Assembly: GCA_028583415.1 (NCBI GenBank)
Contig: CM053274.1
Location: 96,008,549-96,072,548 of the forward strand
DNA from: Protea cynaroides
Lineage: Eukaryota > Streptophyta > Magnoliopsida > Proteales > Proteaceae
Direction: 5' to 3'
DNA: 64,000 nucleotides
The notes beneath the pieces were generated by a model. The model worked only from the letters and a program-made list of their open reading frames with translations, ran no database searches and was not told where the DNA came from. The position numbers and the translations under genes are program-made. Every line of letters begins with the position of its first letter. The first letter of the stretch is position 1. Shown here piece by piece: positions 24,701 through 36,142 of this stretch.

Positions 24701-27700
24701 AGACATTCAAGAGGAGGTTCCTTGGTTTATGCTTTTTACTGATAATATAGTTTTGATGGATATGACAAAAACAGAGATTAATGCCAAGTTGGAGTTATGA
24801 AGGTCAACCGTAAGATAAAAAGGTTTTGAGATAAGTAGAACAAATATGGAGTATAAGGTGTGTAAATTAGTCACACAAGGACGGATGATGAAGTAGTGAA
24901 AATTGATGAGAGAGAGATACCGCAAAGTGATTATTTTAGGTATTTAGGCTCAATCATAAATAAAAAAGGTAATATAAAGAATGATATTTCTCAGAGAATT
25001 GAAATAGGGTGGATGAAGTGGGGATGTGCGTTTGGAGTGTTGTGTGATCGATGCATTCGTTTAGGACTGATGCCTTCGTTTAGATTTTAAAAGATAATTT
25101 TATAGGACAATCATTCGACCGGCTATGATGTATGGTGTGGAATATTTCGCAATTAAAAAGCGTCATATAGATAATCTCAATGTAGCTGAGATGAGGATGT
25201 TGTGATGGATGTATGGCAAAACTAGGAAGGATAAGGTAAAAAATGATCATATTAGAGCTGATTTGGGAGTAGTGCCGATTTTATGATGAGCTACGAGAAA
25301 ATCATTTGAGGTGGCATGGTCATGCTCAACAAAGGCCTTTAGATACTCTAGTATGGAGGAATGATTTGATTCAAACCGAAGGAACTAAAAGAACCAGGGC
25401 GTAGATTTAAAATGACTCTAGGTGAGGTGGTGAGGAAAAACATGAATAGCTTAGGCGTTGTTCAAGTATGACTTCGACCATAGCTGATTGGAAGGTAATG
25501 ATCCATGTAGCTGACCTCTTGTAGTTGGGATGAGGCTTTGTTGTTGTTGTTGTTGTTGTATAACGATATACACTAAGTAACTATAATTCTATAAATGTAA
25601 AAGGTTTAATGGGACTATAATTGCAAAGTAATGAATTTAGAATAAGTGATGTATATCATTTTACATACTAGACCAAGGCATAGTGCTATATTTAAGAGCC
25701 CTTTGTGAGATTGGGGAAAATTTTTAGGCCTACCTTATTTGGAATTTAAACTCAATAGCTTACCTCCTCGTGGACCGTAGAAACCTGCCATTGATGAACT
25801 CGGATTCTTTGATGAAGATGAGTTAGCAAGGTTCCTCTGTAAATCTCCTTGTGTGCCTTATTCAACGTGCTTCTTCTTCTGTGATAAGTTTGCATATCAC
25901 TCTATGGTTTACAAGTACCTTCTCAAACCTTCCGTCTCTCTAGCAAGAGTCCCAAAATGGGATTGTCTCTCACTTGTAGTGGAATAAGGGGATCTAGTAA
26001 CCAACTGTATGTATCTTCCCTAAAACTCCTCTCATCAACGTAGTAGCGGGAGTTATAATAATCGCATTCTTGTCCTTTCTGTTGTGCTGGGCCTTCTGGG
26101 AAGTTGAGGCCACCCATTTTCACTGATGGCAAAGGGGGTTTTTCAATACATTCAAATCAATTTCCCCTCTTTGCTACATGATCTTATCACAGTCCAATGC
26201 AAATTTAATACTTTAACAAGTAAGAATGATTGAATTTGACAAATAATTACTCCACTTCAAATCTATCCAATAGAATGCTTCGAAACTTGAAAACAATGAT
26301 CCTTAGGATATGAGAAACAATATTCCAGAAGATGAACATGATCCAACGGTGAGATCAAAACCAATATTGTCTGTAGGTCTCAAACTTGTATTTTAGCAAA
26401 CCAGAATTATAGAATTATAGAAAAACTCACTTATCTTGAGATCCAGCTTTTAGAAAGGGCTCAAATTTGGAGGGATAGGGCTTTGGGATATGTATGATAA
26501 CATATCTTTATTTGAGAGTCATCCGACCACTACAGAAAAATCAAAAGAACTCGAAAATTGACTGTCCTATTGACTCCACTCAAAGAGAGATCAGATCAAG
26601 AAAAATTGGTTGTATCTTCTTTCAAGTTGTGTTGTAAGTCTCAGAAATAGCAGCAAGAATGTCGCAACAAGATGGAGAAGAAGTCTAACTCAATAGCAAG
26701 AACAATTTTTAGAAAACAAAAGCAACAATGTGTGGTTGAGTCTCACAACCGTGGGAGACTCAACCAAAAAAAATTTCAATATTTTTCTGGTTCTACTAAG
26801 TCTGTGTCCCTTCTCCCGTTCATCTTATTTATAATGCTGAAAAGAATTACAAAAGATAGAAAAGACGGATTCTTTAAGGAGAATGTCCAAAAATAAAAAG
26901 GAGAAAATCTTCCCTTTATATCTATTAGGAAAGTTTCTAAACAAAAGAAACTTCTAAAACTGGAAATAGGAAAGTTTTCAAACAAAAGGAAACATCTAAC
27001 AACTGACTCATAAAGTAAATCAACTTAGGAAATAAAATCTAAATTAATTTTAGGAAAGAAATAACAAAAGAGTGAAACAAAATATTTCAAAAAATTCTGT
27101 TGGTACTGTTCACGCGTGAACAGTGCTGGCAATGTAAGCTGGCTGACTTCTTGGCTTTGAGGCTTGGCTTTAGGCTGGTTCCATGAACCAATGTCGGCTG
27201 GTCCTTATGTTGGTTCTTGGACTGGTTCACGGCTGGTCCTTGGACTGCATCATTCACCCCTAGTATTTGTGCAACTTTTGTTTAGATATTAATCAAGTAT
27301 CGAAATAGAAAAGGAAAATCTTATTCATTTTCTGTTGTGGTGGTTGCTGCTATGGCCAGGTCCAGCAATTTTGTATGAATTGTGGTGTTTGCATGGGGAA
27401 ATACTTCTGTGAGATTTGCAAGCTGTTCGATGATGATGTGAGTAGCCAAACTATATCCTTTGTCCTCTCTTTCTCTCTCCACCTGCTTGTATCTAACTTT
27501 TCTTATTTTGCCAACTTGCAGACATCGAAGGAACAGTTTCACTGCAATGGCTGTGGCATTTGCAGGTATTTTTCTTCCTTTTTTTTGGTTATTTGTTGGT
27601 TTTGTCAGATTAGGAAATTCTATAAATTTTTGTGATTCATGACTAATAAATATTATACCTGGTTGTAGAATTGGTGGACGTGAAAATTTTTTCCACTGCT

Positions 27701-28569
27701 ATACATGTGGTAAGCCTTTGTGTCTAGTATCTCTTATTAGTATTACAACTTTAGTGCTTTGTTGTTGTTGTTGTTGTCTTTTTTTCTTTTTTTCTTTTTT
27801 TTAAATTTATTTTTAGAGTAATTATTATAATTTGGGTCTGTGTTGAAGGGTGCTGTTACTCAATTCTGTTAAAGAACAGTCATCCATGTGTGGAAGGAGC
27901 AATGCATCACAACTGTCCTGTTTGTTTTGAGGTGAGATATTCTTATTCGTATCTTCCCTTTCCCACTTCTGCAGAGGGAAGTCCATTTGTGAGGCTTGTC
28001 ACATTGCTCATTAGCCATGTTGTTCTGCAGTATCTATTCGACTCTAGAAATGATGTGATTGCCTTGCCTTGTGGGCATACTATCCATGTGGACTGCTTTA
28101 AGGAAATGCAGCAGCACTTGCAGTGAGTATTTGTTCTAATATCTATTAATCCCTCTCTTTCTTCATGTTGGTTTGGAAGTTGTCTATCGAGATATTTACT
28201 CTGATAAGCACAACAGATATGCTTGCCCTCTCTGCTCGAAGTCTGTATGTGATATGTCCAAGGTATGGGAAAAGCTTGACATGGAGATTGCAGCTACCCC
28301 TATGCCTGAATCTTACAACAAGAAAATGGTTTGATATCTCTCCTCCTTTGTACCATTCTTTCTTCCGTTTCCTATATAACTGAGCTCTTACAGTATGGAT
28401 GTGCCTGAAATAATGTGATTAACAGGTTTGGATCCTGTGTAACGACTGTGGAGCTACTTCACAAGTGCAGTTCCATGTTGTGGCTCAGAAATGCCTCCAT
28501 TGCAAGTCGTACAATACTCGGCAGACTAAAGAAACCACAGCAGCAGCAGCAGCATCCTCACTGCAGTGA
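21730..28569 (+). CDS. CHYR1: CHY/CTCHY/RING zinc-finger E3 ubiquitin ligase
   Basis: Eleven exons join in frame with GT-AG introns: 21730-21923, 22033-22120, 23610-23669, 23768-23800, 27360-27437, 27522-27565, 27669-27709, 27849-27931, 28031-28122, 28217-28328, 28426-28569. The product has 322 residues; relatives such as Arabidopsis RZPF34/CHYR1 and MIEL1 have about 270-290. The CHY zinc finger starts at residue 66 (CSHYRRRC, CCNEIFDCRHCH). The CTCHY domain spans about 140-200. The RING-H2 has Cys202, Cys205, Cys221, His223, His226, Cys229, Cys241 and Cys244. A zinc ribbon has Cys280, Cys283, Cys298 and Cys301. All zinc ligands are present, so the enzyme should be active. Relatives ubiquitinate MYB factors or act in ABA and stomatal responses. 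The 65-residue N-terminus is longer than usual, and the tail has a short Ala run from a CAG-type repeat read as GCA. A splice acceptor at 21667 suggests a 5'-UTR intron. The in-frame ATG at 21616 lies before it and was not used. Confidence 0.94.
24561..25566 (+). mobile_element. RTE-type LINE, 5'-truncated, in CHYR1 intron 4
   Basis: Contains the end of a reverse transcriptase (LFAHIMNDLTKDIQEEVPWF, then FTDNIVLMD in place of the usual FADDIVL) and the downstream block YFRYLGSIINKKGNIKNDIS. The 3' end is a (TTG)n tail (about 25541-25559), typical of RTE elements rather than poly-A. TATACACTA occurs on both sides (24552-24560 and 25567-25575), a likely target duplication. The catalytic D is lost (TDN) and several stops are present. 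Confidence 0.88.
26124..27252 (-). mobile_element. Solo LTR (1129 bp) in CHYR1 intron 4
   Basis: Ends TGATG...CATCA on the plus strand and is flanked by TTCAC on both sides (26119-26123 and 27253-27257), the 5-bp duplication expected of LTR insertions. A TATAAATA box reads on the minus strand near 26828-26835, giving the orientation. No internal coding region is present. A perfect 20-bp palindrome lies at 27105-27124. Confidence 0.75.
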
Positions 28570-30179
28570 CAACGTACTCGTGATCAAAGCAGAGTGCATG
28601 AAGATTTGGGTTCATTCAATTCCTGTTGACGAGAGTCACTTTCTTATTTATCTACTGAATGATCGGTGGTTTCTGGCTATGGCCGATGGTAGCAAAGCAG
28701 TTCTTGCGTATAGGATGATGAACCATTGTCTGCATGCCAGCCTGTGATATGAAGGACTTGGAGAAACAATAGTTGCAACTGACAATGAAGAGTTCTTTGA
28801 TAAACAGGATGGAGGGTGCGTTTTGTTGCTGGACAATGGTGCAAATTGATATCCGATGTGATTTCTCTTCACTTTCTGGATTAGATAAATTTTAGTTTTT
28901 TATTATCTTCTCTCATCTGCTACTAGGACTTGTGTTATTTCTTTGCCAATAAGACTTTTTTTTTTTTGGGTGGTAAGACTGCCAAGAAAACTGGTTGGAG
29001 GGGTTTACTCGGGGTGCAGTTCTCAAAAGGAGGTGTTTGTGGGTGGTTAGATTAAGGAGGAGGAATTATGAACTTCTGTAAGGGGGTGGGGTTTTTTTGC
29101 ATCTTTTTGAGGATGAGATATTCTAGACAATGTTCCTCTTCACTTGAGAGGCACATCGGCCAAATTTTCTCCATTCTCATAACCTATCCAGGCCTAGTGA
29201 TTGGGTGAGCGCGGTCCACAACGTTTTGAAGTGGGATTAAATTAGTTTCAATGCTGAGAAAGAAACTGATGACACCGATGCAACCAATGCTCTTTTCAAG
29301 TGATGTTATTGGGTTATCATTGAAATTTCAAAATTTCAGGAGGTATTTTGGTATTTTAGAGGGAGGGGCTAAGGTGTTTTTGTGAGATCATTGGTATCAA
29401 TGTCATTAAGAATATCCCCAGCAACATTAACCACCAAGGAAACAAAAGACGGTGATAAGAGATTAGGATGCTCAGAAATTTTTTTCAGAATTTATGGTGA
29501 AACAGACTGGACTGTGGTCAACGTAGTGGAAACCAACGTTTATGTAGTTCTCTCGTCGAGTAGCCAAACTCTTTGAAGTCGTTCACCCTCTCTCACAGTA
29601 AACATGTTTTCAGGGTGGCATGGGTTTCAGCTCTTGAAAAGCTAAATTAATTTCCCCTTGCTTTGGGAAAGGGACATGGTTTAAAAAACGAACCATAAAT
29701 GAATAGAAAAGTTGCCCGGTTCAGGTTCAGTTAAATAAACCACAATGTTGATTAAATTAGTGAACAAAATCAATCGTTCAGAGGAAAAATAGATAAAGTT
29801 CATAGAAAACCAAATGGTTCACAGATGGTTTTTGGTTCTAACAAAAGGGCGATTCTAGTTCTTGCTGACTAGCCATTGGTTTGATCCGGTTTTCAAAACT
29901 ATGGAAAGGGCATAGAACCCCGGTTCAGTGGATGGTGTTCCCGTTAGTGCTATTGAAGAAGCGGGCGGTTCTAGTTCTTATGGTTTGACCATCTGTTAGA
30001 TCTGGTTTTCAAACTATGGAGAGTGCATAAAACAGCGGTTCAGTGGAAGTTCTTATGAGGAGTACCTTACTAGAATCATTCCAACCTCTTACCATTTTTG
30101 TCCGCAAATAGGCTATTACTTGCTGTTACTGTTGTCAATCATTGACTATCTAATAAATTTAGCAGAAGATATTTCACAG
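28570..30179. other. Spacer between CHYR1 and the tRNA gene
   Basis: 3' UTR and intergenic DNA. It includes a diverged two-copy tandem repeat (about 29846-29936 and 29965-30050, each ending CGGTTCAGTGGA). No gene was recognised. Confidence 0.55.
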
Positions 30180-30253
30180 GACCGCATAGCGCAGTGGATT
30201 AGCGCGTTTGACTTCGGATCAAAAGGTCGTGGGTTCGACTCCCACTGTGGTCG
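30180..30253 (+). tRNA. trnR-UCG: tRNA-Arg (anticodon TCG)
   Basis: A 74-nt cloverleaf without an intron. The acceptor stem GACCGCA/TGTGGTC has one G-T pair and discriminator G. The D arm is GCGC-AGTGGATTA-GCGC, the anticodon stem TTTGA/TCAAA with loop CTTCGGA (anticodon TCG), and the T arm GTGGG-TTCGACT-CCCAC. A and B box sequences fit RNA polymerase III. Compared with the plant consensus as I recall it (TCTGA/TCAGA), the anticodon stem carries a paired change that keeps base pairing. No CCA is encoded, as expected for a nuclear gene. Confidence 0.96.
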
Positions 30254-30261
30254 GTCTAAAA

Positions 30262-30271
30262 TTTTCCTTTT
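30262..30271 (+). terminator. Pol III terminator of tRNA-Arg
   Basis: Two T4 runs (30262-30265 and 30268-30271) begin 9 nt after the tRNA, the usual Pol III stop signal. Confidence 0.75.
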
Positions 30272-30537
30272 GTTACCCCATCCTCGAACCGATATGAGAT
30301 CCGTATATGCTGAAGTGGTATCGGCCGAGGTACTGGCCAGATCCTAAATGCAATCCAACTCACTAACCTGCTCCAGTTTCGACCAAGTATCTCGCAATCC
30401 AACTCTAAGCCGTTCCAATATTGATTATGTATCTGTATCGTCAGTTTGGTCAGAGTACAATTAGTTGTGTATCAGATGTCTTCACTCCCTTGGAACTGAG
30501 TGTAGATCATCGAATCAATTGTCATTTTCTTTTTCTG

Positions 30538-30655
30538 GATAGCTTAAGTCTTTCTTCAAGTATTATGACATCAAACAGAACAAATTGGAGACAAGAAACA
30601 ATGGAGCGAATCCCATTTAGTTGAGATGAGTCTTTGTTATTATTGGTGTTATTAT
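30538..30655 (+). mobile_element. RTE LINE 3'-end fragment
   Basis: Matches the last 110 or so bp of the LINE at 24561-25566 in order: AGCTTAAG, TTCAAGTAT, GATTGG-like, TAGTTGAGATGAGTCTTTGTT. It ends in a degraded (TTR)n tail. Non-coding fragment. Confidence 0.7.
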
Positions 30656-31063
30656 GAAACAAAACTTCTGTAATCATGAGCCTCATTTGGCCAGATTCAT
30701 CAATATCATTGCTTTTTATTATACTCGGAGTGTTGTTCTCATTTTTTTCCTAGTGACTCTTTAAAAGTCCTTGGTTTAATGATCATTTGATTTCTTATCA
30801 ATGTCAAATTTTGTGAATCATGGATTCTATGGAAACTATGTGTTTGTACTAATGTGAATTGCAAGCCCAAACCGGGTACCAAAATAATTGTCAACTAGTT
30901 TATTATTTTGATCAAGATCGGAATATCTTAAAGTTGAAAGCCAAACTAGTTTCCAAGGTAGATGATTTGATTTCTTTGGATTCAAGATCGTATTGTTTTC
31001 CAAAACAAAGGATGATTACAAGCATAAAAGAGCTTGGAGACAAAGGAAGGTATTTAATCAAAA

Positions 31064-31170
31064 GGCTCAGTTTGGTTGCAAGGGAAATTAAAAGGGTAGG
31101 GAAGTAAAATTTTTAAACTTAAAAAGAAAACTTGTATAAGTGTAACACAACATAATTAATAAAAAGAAAA
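31064..31170 (+). repeat. Half copy of the 61.2-kb MITE family
   Basis: GGCTCAGTTTGGTTGCAAGG, followed by GTGTAACACAACATAATTA, matches the left half of the element at 61219-61807. No right end was found nearby, so this is a truncated copy. Confidence 0.6.
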
Positions 31171-31925
31171 TATGTGAGATAGATAAAGTGGTGATTGCAG
31201 AAGGCAAGAGCTCCCTAAAGTTCATCACTTTTGCTTCCTTGCAAAGATAAATGGAGCACTAAGTCTGGGTATCTGAGTTGGAGGTCGGCGTAGTTAGTTT
31301 CTCTATATTGCGATGCTTGTAATCGAACATCCGTGACATTTTTATCGCCTATGTGAGAGGGTATAAGGGAAACTGTGTTGTAATTTTAACAGTTTTAAAA
31401 TTAGAGTGGTGTGCTTTTTTTTAATAGGCATTCAAATGATGATTTATTGGTGACATATTTGAATGCTTAACAAACATGTCTTATGGAGAGAACTTTTAGA
31501 ATTCTCTTCTTTTCCTATTCATAGAGAAGAGATCTAAACCATTTATCCTAAAGGGTTAAAGCTAATGTTTTCAATCCCACACTCTAGTTTCTCTATGCTT
31601 TCTTGGTTTTAGTTTTATCTATTGAGCACTACCCAATGCATCCTGACAAGGGCTTACTAGTCTATGAGTGCAAGTAGACTAATAGGCCTACGAGGTTGTT
31701 TTATCTTGGGAGGCCAATTCGCAACAACCTAGTTGCACCCTTATAGGAGAACTCAAGTCTTAAGGTGAGTGACCAATGACTCAACTCAGCCCTAATTCTG
31801 TAAGTTTCTAAACCCGTTCTTATAGGTATTTGATGCTTCTATGCATGCCTATGGTTAGTAACATCAACTATGATTTATCATCATTGACAGATAAGTTTTC
31901 TAACTTCTCTATGAATATGTGGTTG

Positions 31926-31929
<4 letters not shown>

Positions 31930-32015
<86 letters not shown>
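31930..32015. repeat. (TA)n microsatellite
   Basis: About 43 uninterrupted TA units. It likely forms cruciforms and is polymorphic. Open frames across it only encode Ile-Tyr runs. Confidence 0.97.
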
Positions 32016-32017
<2 letters not shown>

Positions 32018-32168
32018 TAAACAATTCGGATTAATATTTCCAATAGAAATCTTTTCGGACCCATCAAAGATTTATAATATCTCCAAAGCTGACCGATTCT
32101 CCAGTTTTCTTTCAGCCCTTCACTCCGTGTTCCTCATGTAATCATTAATGAATGCACTCTTTTGTTTA

Positions 32169-32452
32169 GGCTTTCCTTGGTATAGTTTATATTTATGTTA
32201 ACAAGTTATTTATAATAAATTATTTATGAGAATAAATTATGAATCATAAATAATAACAGTTTAATACCACTAGATAGAAAGAAGTAATAATAAATTATCA
32301 CAATAATGATAAACACCTTCTAACTTATTTGTAGATTTTAGATTATATCAATTTATTTAAATATATAAATAAATGTCATAAATCTTACCAAACAACTATA
32401 TATGTCATAAAATATTATATAATTAATTCTATATTACAAACCAAATAGAACC
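32169..32452. mobile_element. Tourist-like MITE, copy 1
   Basis: 284 bp, AT-rich, non-coding. The ends are imperfect inverted repeats (left GGCTTTCCTTGGTATAGTTT, right AAACCAAATAGAACC). It is flanked by TTA on both sides (32166-32168 and 32453-32455), the target duplication of PIF/Harbinger elements. It aligns over its full length with 41437-41717. Confidence 0.75.
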
Positions 32453-32455
32453 TTA

Positions 32456-35400
32456 ATGTCTATCAGTTTATATATTAATGTTGTTTCTTGTTTATGAAGA
32501 AAGGCAGATCCTTAGGGTCTTATAGTGCATGGTAGGGAATCTTAGAAATCTTGACTTCTTCGAGATCTCATTAATCTTGGATTTTAATGTTCAAAGAAGA
32601 AAGTATCTTAGTGAGTTTTTGAGATCCTGAAAATCTCGAAAATTTCAAACTTTCTCAAGATAGGATCGAGATTTAAGATTTAAAACCTTATTGATAAGAC
32701 ATTTCATAGACGGACCTGAAATTTTGAACTTAGATCCTCATTACAGAAGCCAGCATCTTAGTTCAACCCCTCAGATACGTTTGAAGGAATAAGAAGTTAA
32801 GATTGTTCTAATCAAACGATGAAGTTCTTCTATTTCACAATCAGATTCCATGGCAACCTTGTTTGGATATGAATTGATGATTCCCTACAGACACTGATCT
32901 GACCAATATCTTTGTGGGTTGGCACCTTATTCTGGTACTCTGTGTCAGCTAAGAGGTACTACTGTACTATCCCCCCTGCAAAGCGTCCTTGTGCAGGTCA
33001 AGGATTAATCAAGACCTGAAATTTGTGGCAAAGGTGCATTTAGACTGGCTAGCTGGGCCCTACATGGGAAAATTTTTCAAGGGTGGGCCATGAATTCTTT
33101 CATAATTATTACTTGCAAAAAGTTTACTCCACCCTGCACAATCTTACATTGACTTTAGAAAATGTTAAGTGCTTAAGGGAATCGGATAGATTGGATCAAC
33201 TTAGTACAAGATAGTTTTAAGTATTTGTTTTCCCATGCAGTTTTAAGTATTTGTTTTCCCATGCATGGATCCTAATTTATCTCTTAAAGGGGTTTTGTTT
33301 CATTTGCAATAAATCTATAACTTATGCATCAAGTTTGAGGGTATTCGAGTCCATGTCGAAGGAGAAATAGGTAGACAACTACCTGCATACGATGACGAAG
33401 AATCTGAGATAGAAGACAGAGAGAGTGGAAGTTTGTTTGTCTTTGGATACAAATGTTTGTGACATGGGCGTTAATGGTACTTCTTCTTTGTGCTGCCTTT
33501 GGATTAAGTAAATTTGTCTGCCAGTGTTCTTTGCTTATAGTGTTTTAGTATCAAATTAAGATTCGGGTTTGAAAGGGTACTTTGTTTGGATGTGGTTGGG
33601 GACTTCAAATCTGGGAGAATTTGAGCTGAATTAAGAGTGTGTAAGAGTGCGTTTTTCCTAGAAAGTAAGGAATTGAAAGCAGTAACTTATGAAGTTGATC
33701 AGTTGCAGCTTCCATCACGCAAAGCAATTAATTATAGATAAACCTCTCTTCTTCGTAAAACTCAAAATCAACACACTTGTAGTGTTGTATATTAACCGAA
33801 TTGTCAAAGGAAGGTCCATATAAATTTCCCAAAAATAAATTATACTTTAACCCTTTCCTTCTTTTATAAATCCTCATATATCCTCATATAGAAGATATAG
33901 CTTTACAATGCATTGGATCACCAAATGGACTCATTTTGCTGCCTAGCCATGATAACCTTGTCAACTACATCTTGAAAGGACTTGTTCACAACCGAAAAAT
34001 CTGAAAATTAGTGATTATGCGTTTATACTTGTTCGGAAATATGGATGTTTTTGGTTTCCTTCTGTCTTGTTGATGGATGCTTCTAGCGCTTTGTAGTCTT
34101 TACTTTTGGTTAAAGGCCTGGTTTACCCAACGATAAATGATAAAGGACTGACAGCACCTTTTCAGCCAAATTGCAGAGCAAACGTGAAGAGTGAGAACCT
34201 CTTAATCCACCACTTTCGGTGGTTGAATGGGATTTGGAACGGTGCTAATGGCACTTCAGACATTCAACATGAGGAAGGTAATTAGGAATCCCATTAGTAG
34301 GGTTGTAACATGTGGGTACCCTCCCCTTGGATCTCACACCATCCATGGGTACAGGACCCACCTCTGGAGCACAGGACCCACTGGACCTGAATGGAGTAAG
34401 ATCTAAGAGGAGGGTACCTATGTGCAATATTGGTTTACCACAAGTTCAGAGTAATTTTCACAGATTTACAAATGGGACCATATGAGTGCTACTGAGATGC
34501 CAAGTTAAACCTTGAGTTCATCTGGAAGATCATAGAGGAAGTTAAAGATGGAATGAATTTGGAAGGATTTCTGGAAAACACTTGAACCAGTGTGTTCAAA
34601 AGGGCTGCTTTCTGGAAGCATGAGTACCTGACATTCTGGACCACTGTTTTGGATGTGTGCCGTAAGAAGTGGAGATGTGGGGATAGAGAGAACAATTTTC
34701 AGTTTGATTCTACTTTCTGGAGGAGTATGTGGTTCTCTACCTTTAATCTTCATAAACAATGGTAGATTGTAAGTGTTGAGTACACCTACGTGATGCAATG
34801 ATCATAATTCCCCCTGTAAAAAGCCTTTCTTGAGCTGTTTCTCCAACATAACTGAAGAATAAACTATTCTGGATGACAACTACAGCCTACACCATGAAAG
34901 GTGCAGGCCAACCAACAGAACTGAGCATACTTGGATGGTTGGATAGAAATTAAGAGCATACTTGGATGGTTGGATAGAAATTAAGCAAAAGTAATTACTT
35001 TTGTAGTTCCAAAATTTACTCTTGGGTCATGGATTATTCTGTGTTTGTGTACAAATTGTCCATCAAATGATTGTTTTCTATGATATTAGACAGGTCAGTG
35101 GTTGTCTAGTTGATAGATTAGGGAACTTAAGACCAATAATGAAGCTTACCAATACCATACAGATTAAACCAAATATGTATGTCAGGATTGCTTTCTTGAG
35201 AGACTAAGGACCCTTGACAATGTTGGAGTAGTAGAGAATGCAGGTGGCAATGTCTACTTGAGGCTAGACCTGTTTCTTGCTAATGCTCTTGCCAAACTAG
35301 ACAGATGGGAGAGTGTGAGTTGGGTGTGAAGGATGGAAGTACTAAGAATCAAAGAGGCAAGCTGTATGATTGAAGAAATGGTGTTACTAGGAAATTTACA

Positions 35401-36142
35401 GCTGAGGCTGTACAGTTTATAATCTCCTTCACCAAGACAGAATTTCATGTTGAATGCGACACAGAGGTGGTCTAGACCCAAGTTGTCTTAACAAGGAAAA
35501 GATAAATGAGAAAAGGCATCATATGAGAGTGAATGCAGCTTATCAGTAAACACAGAAATGAAACCACGCTGGTAAAAATAGTTGTTGATATGGTGATTGT
35601 CGCATAACAACGACAGACATGGCTCAGGTCTATGAGAGACAGATTGCTATCGAGATTTTTGATTGCCACACAACAATTACCAAACATAATGTGAAGAACA
35701 TACTTGTTAAGTTTCAATGACTTTCAGGAAAATCAAAAAATAAAAACAGAGAGAACATTGATTATATCAAAAGTAGCTTATATTCAATCACAAAATTCTC
35801 AAGTTAGAGGCTTATACAACATCTCTTGCCAAGAGAAAATGAAAAAACAGAGAAGGTGGGGAGCCAGGACATCAACTTCTACCCTACCTAATCAAAATTA
35901 TAAATCTGATCTTATATCGTCCCGATTTATCAAGGGGAAAACTAGCTTCTGCCACACTTGACCAGACAAACCATGAAAGCTGAAACACAATAGCAAATGA
36001 AACAATGTACATAACGATCATCCATGGCTGCTAAATGTTTCACATATACAGCTCTTGATAAACAGATGATCGAAGAGTTTACCTTTGTTGTGATTTCATT
36101 AATCATGGATCTGTTGGCAGAGGGCAAAACTTCTCAATGCCT
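32456..36142. other. Spacer between the MITE and the FLZ gene
   Basis: No gene recognised. It holds two perfect tandem duplications: 26 bp (33213-33264) and 31 bp (34923-34984). Confidence 0.55.

Noticed and set aside
25923..26132. 69-residue minus-strand frame in CHYR1 intron 4
   Set aside because: No domain, overlaps the border of the solo LTR, and no splice context.
28415..28747. 110-residue frame over the last CHYR1 exon
   Set aside because: Out of frame with the conserved zinc-ribbon reading frame.
31830..32141. 103-residue frame with an Ile-Tyr run
   Set aside because: Created by the (TA)n microsatellite.
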